From contig CAWCHQ010000001.1 in NCBI GenBank assembly GCA_963795415.1, forward strand, positions 1,240,001-1,304,000: DNA of 64,000 bases, given 5' to 3'. The notes under the pieces were generated by a model. That model worked only from the letters and a program-made list of their open reading frames with translations. It made no database searches and was not told the DNA's origin. This DNA is from CAVSUZ01 sp963795415 (GTDB taxonomy: Bacteria; Pseudomonadota; Alphaproteobacteria; Acetobacterales; Acetobacteraceae). The position numbers and the translations under genes are program-made. Each line of letters opens with the position of its first letter. Positions within the stretch are counted from its first letter, which is position 1. Shown here piece after piece: positions 26,188 to 34,348 of the stretch.

Positions 26188-26435
26188 GGCGCGTCCTTCC
26201 GAAAGTCGCGATCGAAGAAGGCGTTGTGCGCCGTCTCGCCATCTTCGAGAGTGACAATGCGAAGATATCGCTGCTTTGCCTCGCCCGACATCTGTACCTC
26301 AATCCAATGCCTTATGCGCTCGTCCGGCTGCGGTTCCCGACGAATGGGGTTGGCGATCGCCGCCTCGCACCACTCGACACGTATATAAGGGCGTCTGGGT
26401 AACACCTGCTCATCGAAATATCTCGTGGTCTTCAA
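26184..26435 (-). CDS. DUF4258 family small protein, probable toxin
   Basis: 83 residues from TTG at 26435 (LKTTRYFDEQV...). The RPYIRVEWCEAAI segment, the RLWI-like RIRHWIEV strand and the ending LRIVTLEDGETAHNAFFDRDF are typical of DUF4258, a RelE-like small fold. No ATG lies in a suitable position, so a TTG start is proposed; a longer in-frame reading would enter repeat DNA. Coupled to the DUF2283 gene downstream. Confidence 0.75.
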   Translation of the reverse strand: MKTTRYFDEQVLPRRPYIRVEWCEAAIANPIRREPQPDERIRHWIEVQMSGEAKQRYLRIVTLEDGETAHNAFFDRDFRKDAP

Positions 26436-26509
26436 TCGACCGGCTCCGGCTTCGAGACGACTATGGTGTTCCCTCGTCCGGAGGTGCAGCAAGCGCCGGA
26501 GGGACAGAA

Positions 26510-26640
26510 AGCGGGACACGACATCAGGGCGTCGAGGGCGCACTTGGGGAGGTGCTGGCAAAGCACGTGCGGCGGGCCTGGATCGCCACGCCGCTTCGCG
26601 GCTCGCGATGACGATGCGGCCGCGATATAAAAAGCTGGAC
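26510..26640. repeat. Detached, shortened copy of the tandem-array unit
   Basis: About 600 bp from the array the same unit recurs in the same orientation: ACGACATCAGGGCGTCGAGGGCGC, then CACGTGCGGCGGGCCTGG and the full palindrome (ATCGCCACGCCGC-TTC-GCGGCTCGCGAT at about 26580-26607). The TCACGTGAGATGCC portion is missing. It lies between the DUF4258 gene and the first TetR gene; the rest of 26436-26690 shows no gene. Confidence 0.85.
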
Positions 26641-26690
26641 ACGACCTGCGGTTGTATGATAAGAACAAATAGGCAACTTTGCAGGCCCCA

Positions 26691-27395
26691 ATGCCCCCTC
26701 GCGAGCACCATTTCCCCGAGCGGCTCGCGAACAGCGCGACGCTCCGCCGGCCCGACGAACCGGCCAGCTATCGCAGCGCCGTCCAGGAGGAGTACCACCA
26801 CACCCTGCTCAATGCGGCCGAAAAGCTGTTCGCCGAAAAGGGCATGTCGCAGACAAACCTGCACGAGATTGCGGCGATCACCGGGCTGCCGACCTATGCC
26901 GTGCGCGCGCATTTCGGCAACAAGGACGTCATCCTGCAGAGCCTGCTCGACCGGCATCTCGACCGGCTGATCGATCGGACGGCGCTGTTCGAGTCGACCA
27001 ATACGGAAACGGACCCGGTCGCGCGGCTGCGGCTCGCGGTCCATGGCTTGCTGGAGGCGCTGAACACGTATCGCCACGCGCAGCTTGTGCACACGGCGGG
27101 GTCTTGCGCCGCCGCGCCGCACCTGATGCGGAGCCTCCGGCTGCGGCAGCGGCACCTGGCGCACTACTACGCCGGGCTGATCGCCGCGGCGGTGCCGGGG
27201 GCCGAGGGCGAGACCGAGCTGGTGATGCCGCTGGCGATGAGCCTGATGGCGATGGCGTGCTGGCACGTGCTGTGGTTTCGCGACGCGGGCGCGATCTCGC
27301 GCGAGGAATACGCCGGGCTGGTGACGCATATGCTGATTGCGGGGGCACGCGAGGCGATTGCGGAGGGGATCGGCGCGCTCTCGATTCAGCGATGA
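26691..27395 (+). CDS. TetR-family transcriptional regulator (first of a coupled pair)
   Basis: 234 residues. An unusual 35-residue N-terminal extension precedes a TetR helix-turn-helix (HHTLLNAAEKLFAEKG, then NLHEIAAITGLPTYAVRAHFGNKDVIL, about 37-85). The C-terminal ligand domain is hydrophobic and helical. Start at 26691 or 26679. The stop overlaps the start of a second TetR gene by 4 bp, so the two are co-translated. No enzyme or pump gene is adjacent, so the target is unknown. Confidence 0.85.
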   Translation: MPPREHHFPERLANSATLRRPDEPASYRSAVQEEYHHTLLNAAEKLFAEKGMSQTNLHEIAAITGLPTYAVRAHFGNKDVILQSLLDRHLDRLIDRTALFESTNTETDPVARLRLAVHGLLEALNTYRHAQLVHTAGSCAAAPHLMRSLRLRQRHLAHYYAGLIAAAVPGAEGETELVMPLAMSLMAMACWHVLWFRDAGAISREEYAGLVTHMLIAGAREAIAEGIGALSIQR

Positions 27396-27964
27396 CGCTG
27401 TTGGCGCCGCGCCCGCGGCGCACCTATGTGCGGGAGCCGGTAGAGCGGCGGGCCCGGCTGCGCGAAGCCGCGATGCGGCATGTGGCGCGGCACGGGCTGT
27501 ATGGGCTGAACCTCAATGCGATCGCCCGCGATCTGGGCGAGAACCACGCGATCGTGCGGTGGCATTTCAAAACGAACGAGGCGCTGCTACTGGATGTCGT
27601 GCAGAGGCATCACGTCCTGCTGGGGGAGGCGCTGGCGGACCCGATCCTGGCGGCGCGGGCGGTGCCGTTTGAAGATCGGCTGCCGGCGCTGATCGGCGGG
27701 GTGCTGGAGGGGATGATCGCGGCGGGGGACTGGCACCGCGCGGCGGTGACGGTCCTGGCGGCGTTGCCCGATGTGGCGCGGGCGTTGCGGAACGCGGATC
27801 TCTGGTTGGTCGACGAGCTTGCGGAGGCGATGCGGCCGCGTGATGCCGTGCGGGCGCGGATGCTGCTGATGCTGATCGAGCAGTGGGCGCTGCGGCTGGA
27901 CCGCGCGGGTGCGGAGGAGCGCGCGGCGTGCGTGCGAACGCTGGCGGGGATGCTTGGCCTCTGA
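27392..27964 (+). CDS. TetR-family regulator (second of a coupled pair)
   Basis: 190 residues with an N-terminal helix-turn-helix (RLREAAMRHVARHGLYGLNLNAIARDLGENHAIVRWHFKTNEALL is the HTH region, about 22-66) and a helical C-terminal domain. ATG at 27392 overlaps the preceding TetR stop (ATGA). It is divergent in sequence from its partner, so the pair is not a recent duplication; they may heterodimerise (inference). It converges with ruvA. Confidence 0.82.
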   Translation: MTLLAPRPRRTYVREPVERRARLREAAMRHVARHGLYGLNLNAIARDLGENHAIVRWHFKTNEALLLDVVQRHHVLLGEALADPILAARAVPFEDRLPALIGGVLEGMIAAGDWHRAAVTVLAALPDVARALRNADLWLVDELAEAMRPRDAVRARMLLMLIEQWALRLDRAGAEERAACVRTLAGMLGL

Positions 27965-27980
27965 ATTTAAGTTCGACCTC

Positions 27981-28009
27981 TCCCCTGACCCATCCCGCAA
28001 CGGAGGGGA
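27981..28009. terminator. Possible bidirectional terminator between tetR and ruvA
   Basis: TCCCCT (27981-27986) and AGGGGA (28004-28009) are perfect 6-bp arms between two converging genes, with a long 17-nt loop and no clear T-run. Weak candidate. Confidence 0.3.
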
Positions 28010-28017
28010 ATTCGATT

Positions 28018-28617
28018 TCAGCGGGCTAGTTCTTTCAGGCTTTCGCGGATCACCGCATCGAGCGGCGCCGGGTCGCCCAGACGGGCGATCACCCGGGCGA
28101 CCACGGGCTGGGCCTCCGGGCGGCGATAGCCGAGATTGACCAGGGCGGACAGGGCGTCCTCGGCAATGCCGCCTGGCAATTCGGCCGGCGCGACGAAGCC
28201 CGGGGTCGAGGGCATGGCGCCGGCCTTGTCCTTCAATTCGGTGAGCAGGCGGATGGCGAGGCGGGAGCCGACGCCGGCGGCTCGGGTCAGGGCGGCCCGG
28301 TCGCCACTGGCGATGGCGCTGACCAGGTCCTTGGGCGACAAGGCGGAGAGGATATTCAGCGCGACGCGCCCTCCGACGCCCTGCACTGTGGTCAGCAGCC
28401 GGAACCAGTCGCGCTCGGCCGATTCGGTGAAGCCATAGAGCAGGATGGCATCCTCCCGGAGGTGGGTCTCGATGAGAAGGCGGGCGATCTCCGGCGGGTT
28501 CGGCAGGGTGGAAAGGGTCCGGGTGGAGGCGTGGACCAGGTAGCCGACGCCGTTCACGTCGATGATGGTCGTGTTTTCGTCGCGGGCGGCGATCTGGCCG
28601 GTGAGCCGGGCGATCAT
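28018..28617 (-). CDS. ruvA: RuvA, Holliday junction-binding subunit
   Basis: 199 residues with the N-terminal OB fold (MIARLTGQIAARDENTTIID), helix-hairpin-helix pair in domain II (VQGVGGRVALNIL and AAGVGSRLAIRLLTEL) and the C-terminal domain III that contacts RuvB (EDALSALVNLGYRRPEA). The start overlaps the ruvC stop by 4 bp. RuvB, its partner, is encoded 11.6 kb further on the same strand beyond an inserted island. Confidence 0.95.
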   Translation of the reverse strand: MIARLTGQIAARDENTTIIDVNGVGYLVHASTRTLSTLPNPPEIARLLIETHLREDAILLYGFTESAERDWFRLLTTVQGVGGRVALNILSALSPKDLVSAIASGDRAALTRAAGVGSRLAIRLLTELKDKAGAMPSTPGFVAPAELPGGIAEDALSALVNLGYRRPEAQPVVARVIARLGDPAPLDAVIRESLKELAR

Positions 28618-29147
28618 GGGTCTTGTTCCGCGCGCGGCCGCCCCACCAACCCCGCGCGCCCGGTCCAGGCGAGGCGGCTGGAGCGGTGATGGGCATGGCA
28701 GATGGCGACGGCCAGGGCGTCGGCTGCATCGGCCCGGGTGATGCAGGCGCCCGGCAGCAGACGCCGGACCATCATCTGCACCTGTTCCTTCTCGGCCGCA
28801 CCGGTTCCGACCACCGCGCGTTTCACCGCCTTGGCGCCATACTCCGCCACGGGAATGCCGGCCAGGGCCGGGGCCAGCAGTGCCACGCCGCGGGCATAGC
28901 CGAGCTTCAATGTCGCGGTGCCGTTGCGGTTGACGTAGGTTTCCTCGATAGCGGCCTCGTCCGGGCGATGGGTGGCGATCAGGGCCGCCAGGGCGTCATG
29001 CAGAGTCTTGAGCCGGGCCGGAACTGGGTTGTCCGAGTCCGTGGGAATGACGCCGTCGGCGAGGTAGCGGAGCCGGGTGCCGGTGGCCTCGATCAGGCCC
29101 CAGCCAGTGAAGCGCAGGCCGGGATCGAGGCCGAGAAGGAGGGGCAT
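28614..29147 (-). CDS. ruvC: RuvC, Holliday junction resolvase
   Basis: 177 residues with the RNase H-like active site: Asp8 (LGLDPGLR), Glu68/Glu69 (AIEETYVN) and the C-terminal acidic pair in ITRADAADALAVAICHAH. ATG at 29147 after GGAGGGG-like purines is chosen; it gives the standard N-terminus. The last residues (RAGLVGRPRAEQDP) are encoded by a dispersed 35-bp element also found at the start of actE. It is the first gene of ruvCA. Confidence 0.95.
   Translation of the reverse strand: MPLLLGLDPGLRFTGWGLIEATGTRLRYLADGVIPTDSDNPVPARLKTLHDALAALIATHRPDEAAIEETYVNRNGTATLKLGYARGVALLAPALAGIPVAEYGAKAVKRAVVGTGAAEKEQVQMMVRRLLPGACITRADAADALAVAICHAHHRSSRLAWTGRAGLVGRPRAEQDP
28625..28659. repeat. 35-bp dispersed element overlapping the ruvC 3' end (copy 1)
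   Basis: It matches 54921-54955 at 30 of 35 positions (shared core GCCGCCCCACCAACCC flanked by GCGCGC-like ends). In both copies it coincides with a gene terminus, here the RuvC C-terminus. Confidence 0.65.
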
Positions 29148-29289
29148 GGGTCTGGGGCGACTCGGGGTGCGTTTAGGGTCGGCCGGGAGTGTAGCGCAGA
29201 TGCCGGTATCGCGGTTTGTGGTCTTGCTGCGTGAGCAGCCGCGGCGGGACAAAGCCGTAGGCGAAATCGCCCGCGAGCCGGGAATGGGC

Positions 29290-29750
29290 GGGTCAGGGCC
29301 GACCACAATTCACTTTGGGTGAGGCCCCGCTCGACACCACCGCTGAAATGTCCGGTGCGGTGGTGCCCGATCATCCACACGATCATCCCGACCAGGATTG
29401 CTGCACCGACAAGCAGAAGAAGGGCTTGCAGGAACCAAGCCGAGATCAGGCTACCGATAATGTCCAGCCGGTTTAGGCGGATCACTCCGATGCCCAGTCC
29501 GGTCGTGTAATACGGCTGGGTGAAGTCGACGCTCTGTTCGCGCATAGCGGTAATCGCCGCGATTGCTGATCGAGCCTTCCGGTGGCAGTTCCTTCGATAA
29601 GTTCATCGAGGCCTCGCCTCCTGGAACCGGTAACGAATATGAAGCTGATCGGCAATTCGGCGCCACAACTCGATGCTGATCCCACTCCACGAGCCGCATT
29701 GCCCCTTCATTGCAAAGGGCGGCGTCCTTGGTCCCGATCACCATCACGCG
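29290..29750 (-). pseudogene. Decayed GluR0-like receptor channel (solute-binding domain with ion channel)
   Basis: Pieces in different frames, in order: VMVIGTKDAA, then GISIELWRRIADQLHIRYRF, LIEGTATGRLDQ, and EQSVDFTQPYYTTGLGIGV followed by a pore-type helix (ALLLLVGAAILVGMIVWMI) and FSGGVERGL. These match bacterial ionotropic glutamate receptor-like proteins (SBP_bac_3 split by an ion channel). At least three frame changes and a stop are needed, and the channel and second half of the binding domain are missing. It follows the esterase gene on the same strand. Confidence 0.75.
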
Positions 29751-30985
29751 GTCTGTTGTGGCATCGGCACGCTGCGCGGTTGACTCGGCATCGGCGCGCC
29801 AACCGGGACACTAGAGGCCGCGGGAAGCAACCTGACTGGCCCAGGTCGGGCGCGGATGCGACAAGATCCCAGCCAATCGCGAGCCGGCGGCGGCTTGACC
29901 GAGGCAGTGATTACTGACGAAACCGTCGACGCCTTCCCAAAATGATGATCGAAGAATGTAGCGATTTCCTCGAACGCCTCCTTTGTCTCCGGGGCGGTGG
30001 GATCGGCCATGTATTGGGCGTGCGACTGACCCTCGAACACCTGCAGTTGCGCTTCCACGCCGGCCTGACGCAACTTGCGATGCACGCGGACCGCGTCCGA
30101 AAGCTGCAGGTCGCGGGTCCCGCTGGTGAGGATGGCCGGGGGAAGGCCGTGGAAATCGCCGTAGATGGGCGACAGCAGAGGTTCCTTCATGTCGTGTCCG
30201 TTGGCATAGATCCGGGTCGTCGTTTCCAGCATTGCTTCGTGCGATACGATCGAATTGTCGACCCCGGCATTGGTGAAATTGCTGTCGCGGGTCTCGGTCA
30301 GGTCCGCCGCCGGCGTTCCGGGCGCCATCGCTGCCGGCAGTGGCAGGCCTTCCTGCTTCGCCCGCAGCATCAATGCCAGCGTCATGCCGCCGCCGGCTGA
30401 AGTGCCAAATACCGCGATGTTTTCCGGCTTCGCCATCTTGATGGTTTCCTTGTAGACCGCCATCGCATCGTCCAGCCCGGCTGGATAGGGGAAGTCGGGC
30501 GACATGCGGTAATCGACGCTGATCACCTTCATGTGGCCATATCCGGCCATCAGAATCGCTTCCTTGGTGCCCGATTCGCCGGGGAAGAAGATGTAGGCGC
30601 CCCCATGGAAGTGGATCAGCAACCTGTCGCGGTTCTGCTCTGGCATGGTCCGCGGCGTGAAGACGTAGCAATTCACACCGGCCAGTTTTGTATCCTCGAC
30701 GGTAACTCCGAAGCGCTCCCGCAGCCGCGGCAATTCCTTCAGCCGATTGGCCGCGATGGTGTCGCGGAGCGCCTTCCATTCCTCATTCGTCTTCGGCAGC
30801 GGCTTGCTGGGAGGAAGTGGCGCGGCGATGACCCGCTGCATCTCCGGGCTTACTGTTGCCGGTACCGGGATGCTGCGCGCCGGCACCGCCCGCGTCGGAG
30901 GGGTCGGACCTTCCTGAGCGAGCGCAAGCATCGGGATAACCACTACCATTACGATAGGAATTGTTGCGATTCTGCGGCCGCCCAT
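29744..30985 (-). CDS. Secreted alpha/beta hydrolase (HSL-type esterase) with run-on C-terminus
   Basis: 413 residues. A signal peptide (about 1-23, IPIVMVVVIPMLALAQ) directs export. The hormone-sensitive-lipase fold is clear: oxyanion-hole HFHGGAY, nucleophile GTSAGGG, the Asp-containing SGTRDLQLSDAV, and catalytic His in GQSHAQYM. The family normally ends near FFDHHFGK (about residue 355). The further 55-60 residues are Pro/Arg-rich and unlike the family, so the natural stop seems lost in the decaying flank. Enzyme core looks intact. Substrate unknown. Confidence 0.8.
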   Translation of the reverse strand: MGGRRIATIPIVMVVVIPMLALAQEGPTPPTRAVPARSIPVPATVSPEMQRVIAAPLPPSKPLPKTNEEWKALRDTIAANRLKELPRLRERFGVTVEDTKLAGVNCYVFTPRTMPEQNRDRLLIHFHGGAYIFFPGESGTKEAILMAGYGHMKVISVDYRMSPDFPYPAGLDDAMAVYKETIKMAKPENIAVFGTSAGGGMTLALMLRAKQEGLPLPAAMAPGTPAADLTETRDSNFTNAGVDNSIVSHEAMLETTTRIYANGHDMKEPLLSPIYGDFHGLPPAILTSGTRDLQLSDAVRVHRKLRQAGVEAQLQVFEGQSHAQYMADPTAPETKEAFEEIATFFDHHFGKASTVSSVITASVKPPPARDWLGSCRIRARPGPVRLLPAASSVPVGAPMPSQPRSVPMPQQTA

Positions 30986-31075
30986 CTCGTTTCTCCTAAG
31001 TTATATCTCTCCCACGTGCCAGCACACGGTTCGTTTTCGTCTGCACACAGCAATCGTCGCTATGCCCGCCTCGCC

Positions 31076-32634
31076 TTACGCCTTCACGATACCAGCATAG
31101 CGGTAGTAATCGGGAATCGGCCCCAGCACGAGGCCGGATACGCCCCGGCGCATGGCGACAACCTGGTTCATTTGCAGCAGTATCACGAAGGGCCCATGGT
31201 CCCACATCTCGCGCTGCAGATCGGCATAGATCGTCATTCGCTTTTCCTGATCCCGCTCTGCGAAGGCGTCCTCCACCTGTTTCGTCATTTTCCGGTCCAC
31301 GAAGTGATTGCGCCAGGCAAGGATACCCATTGTGGGTTTTTCGGAATCCTCGGGGTTGGCGCAGAAAACCCAGGCGCATCAAGGCCATCTCGTGCTGGCG
31401 GTTACGGAGTTTTGTGATCACCTGCTTACGCTCGGCACTAACGAGCCGCAGCTTTATTCCAATATCGGCAAGATTGGCCTGTACCACCTGCGCGATCGCA
31501 GGAAACGGAGGATCGGCAAAGTGAAGCATCTGGACGGAAAATCCATCCACCAAGCCGGCCTCCGCGAGCAGTTGCCTGGCTCTCGCTGCGTCCCTCCGGA
31601 ATGGTCGCTCATTCAGCGCACCTACCATACCGGGCGGAGGAAGCTTTGCGTGACCACATAGGTTTGCGGTGTGATGTTGTTGGCGATTACATCGTAGTCG
31701 ATCGCCCATTTGATCGCCTGCACCACTGGAGTTTTGCTCAGGTGAACATGCCCGCGGTTGCAGTAGATATTCAACGTTGTTGCCTGCAGCGCCGAGATTG
31801 TCTCGACGTTCGGGTCACTGGCCATGGTCTTCAGCTCGTCTGCTCCCAGATTCCAGGCCATGTCGACATCGCCCTTCTGCAACAGCAAAAGCTGCGCAGC
31901 CGGTTCCCGGACATGGCGGATGACGATTCGCTTGACCCCGGCATTGAGTCCGGATCGCGGATTTGCATCGAGCACTACCGTATCGCTGGCCGCCCATCTG
32001 GTCAGTTTCAGCGGACCGGCGCCGGCGCTGTTGCTCTTGAACCAGCCATTACCAAGATCACCGTTCGATTGAGGAGCCAGCGCAACCTGTTGATCGACGA
32101 TGCCGCCGACAAACTCGGAAAGGCAGGACATAGCCAGGCTGGGCGTCACGGGCCGTGGCAGTTGAATGGTCAACGTCTTTTCATCTACGGCACGGATCAA
32201 CTTTTCCACGTTCTCTGGGGTGAAGCCGAGCTACGTGATGATGTACGCCAGTACTTTGTTCAATTTCACGACCCGATGGAAACTGAAGGCGGCATCCTGG
32301 GCAGTAACCGGGCGACCCGATTCGAACATTGCATCGTTGCCAAGTAAAACGTAATGAGTCCGTCGGGGCTCATGTCCCAGGATTCTGCGACATCGCCGGT
32401 GATAGTGGCACCGGTTTTCGGGTCCGGGATGATAAGCTTTCAGTATAAATTATTGGCGAGTTCGAGGGTGGTGAACTCAGAAGCTTCAGCGGGATCCAGG
32501 CTGAGCATGTCATCGATCTGCTTGGCCATGACCAGCACGTCAGCCGGTGTGTTGGCGCGGGCGGAGCCAAGACGGGCGGGCGCAACCACCGGTGCGGTAG
32601 CGGCGCTGGCTAGAAGGGTGCGTCGGGTCAACAT
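31076..32634 (-). pseudogene. Broken ABC transporter solute-binding protein (peptide type, SBP_bac_5)
   Basis: The intact N-terminus (MLTRRTLLASAATAPVV signal, then VLVMAKQIDDMLSLDPAEASE) stops at a TGA (32440-32442) after ELANNLY; the same frame resumes KLIIPDPKTGATITGDVAESWDMS. Later pieces lie in other frames: AAFSFHRVVKL, ENVEKLIRAVDEKTLTIQLP..., MAWNLGADELKTM, GMVGALNERPFRRDAARARQLLAEAG, and finally MTKQVEDAFAERDQEKRMTIYADLQ to the end. So one roughly 520-residue dipeptide/oligopeptide-binding protein is broken by a stop and several frameshifts. No permease or ATPase genes remain nearby. Confidence 0.85.
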
Positions 32635-32791
32635 GGTTGTGTTCTCCTGACGGCGTTGCGGTCCTTGGCTGTCGGCCCAGAAAACAGCAACCTGTCTATA
32701 GGTACAAGTACCCACTGCCTCCATAGTGCGGGTACCGGCATCACGAAGGTCCGTCAATCGCCACGTTCAGCCACGTTCTCCAGATATTAGA

Positions 32792-34136
32792 TCAAGCCAC
32801 AAAGCCGCGGATCTGGACTTCCGCCCAGGCGAGCGCTTGCTTGATCGACTGGCCCGACTTGAGCCGCGCCAGCATCCCTGTGTGGATGGCGTTCTGATAA
32901 ATCTGCACCGCCACCGCAGGGTCGGCTTCCATCCCCGTCACGCTTGATCTGGCATTGTGCCACGGCCGAATCGGATAATTGTAAAGAGTGCCGGATGGTG
33001 GTGCGACACTCTCCCATATCTTGAAGTCACGCCGTCCGACGAAAGGCGGAATGTCGTAGCCGAACACGCCGTTGTCCCGCTCTTCCACCTGCTCGCGCTG
33101 CATCAGATACTCGATCAACTCCTTTCCGGCGGCTTGGTTTTTGCTGAACGACCAAACGGCCCAGAACCAATTGCTCGTCGTGACAAAGCGGCCCTTCGGC
33201 CCCGCCGGTGCGGGAAAGGTCCAGCAATCGGCGCTACTTCCGGAGCATCGCGTTTTGCCACCGCCCAGGCTGAGGGCGGGTTGAAAATCAGTGCACTCTT
33301 TCCTGAAACCAGTGCCCGGTTGTTGGACGCGTCATCGTAGCTTGGCACGTTATCCGGCAGAAACTTCACCAGTTTCGCCGCATATTCCACACCTCCTGCA
33401 CCTCTGGCGAGTTCAGCAAAACATTACCCTGGCGGTCCACCAGGTTGGCCCCAAAGGCATGAAACATCGCCCCCACCTGGTCGATGCCATCGAAGTTGTT
33501 GGCCCCTCCGAGCCCCATGCCGAAGGTCATGCCTTCCTTCTGCGCCTGTTCGGCGAGTTTCAGCAGAAGGTCGTAGGTCCAGGTATCGGTCAAAGCGGTG
33601 TACACTGGCTTTGCGGGAAATGCTGCAACCGGATCGAATTCATGCGCCTTCATCCAACTTATACGCGCGCAGGGCGGTTTCACTTGCGAACCGGAGCTCG
33701 TCGGCACCGCCGTCCAGCTTCCTTTAGTTTTTGCCAGATATTCGGCGGTCGGATCGACCGCACCATTTCTGGCGATCAGCCGCTCCATCACGTTGTCAAC
33801 CGGTGCGAAATGGTCATGAAGATTGTAGACGTCCCAATCGCTGAACGCATACACGTCATGTCCGGATTTTGCCTGCTATTCAGCGACCCCAGTCAATTGC
33901 AGAGCACCCTTGACCCCGCTGATGAAGTCGGCCTGCACATCCACTTTGTTCTTCTCTGCCCAGGCATTTACCTGCTTTCGCATGATATCGTTGCCCCCAG
34001 GCACCCAGTGATCCCAGAACACAACTTTCAGCTTGCCGGCGGCTCCCGCCGTTCGGATATGGAACAGGGGCTGAGCACCCGCCGCCACTCCCATCTGCAG
34101 CGCACGACGACGTGTGATGCGTGCTATGTTTGGCAT
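32792..34136 (-). pseudogene. Broken ABC transporter solute-binding protein (family 1, sugar type)
   Basis: The gene begins with a Tat-like leader (MPNIARITRRRALQMGVAAGA) and KLKVVFWDHWVPGGN, and is stopped at 33876. The frame resumes with SGHDVYAFSDWDVYNL and GLGGANNFDGIDQVGAMFHAFGA, then shifts at about 33370 to AAKLVKFLPDNVPSYDDASNN and again near 33220 to LIEYLMQREQVEERDNGVFGYDIPPF, ending QIRGFVA. Together these span a complete family 1 extracellular solute-binding protein, inactivated by one stop and at least two frameshifts. Confidence 0.85.
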
Positions 34137-34348
34137 CGAACTACTCCTGATCCAAGAAGGTCACCGGAGGGATTAATTTCGCCGCACAGGAATGGTGGAC
34201 ACTGGCTGGATCAAAGCGCCACGAGATCGTGCTAAATCGCTGCTGCAAGTCTCTGAAAAGTTGTTAAATGGTCGCTGGACGACGTGTGTCTCTGGGCGAC
34301 GCAAGGCGCAAGACAGGGCGGATTTGCGACCGCCTCAGGGGAGGGGCC

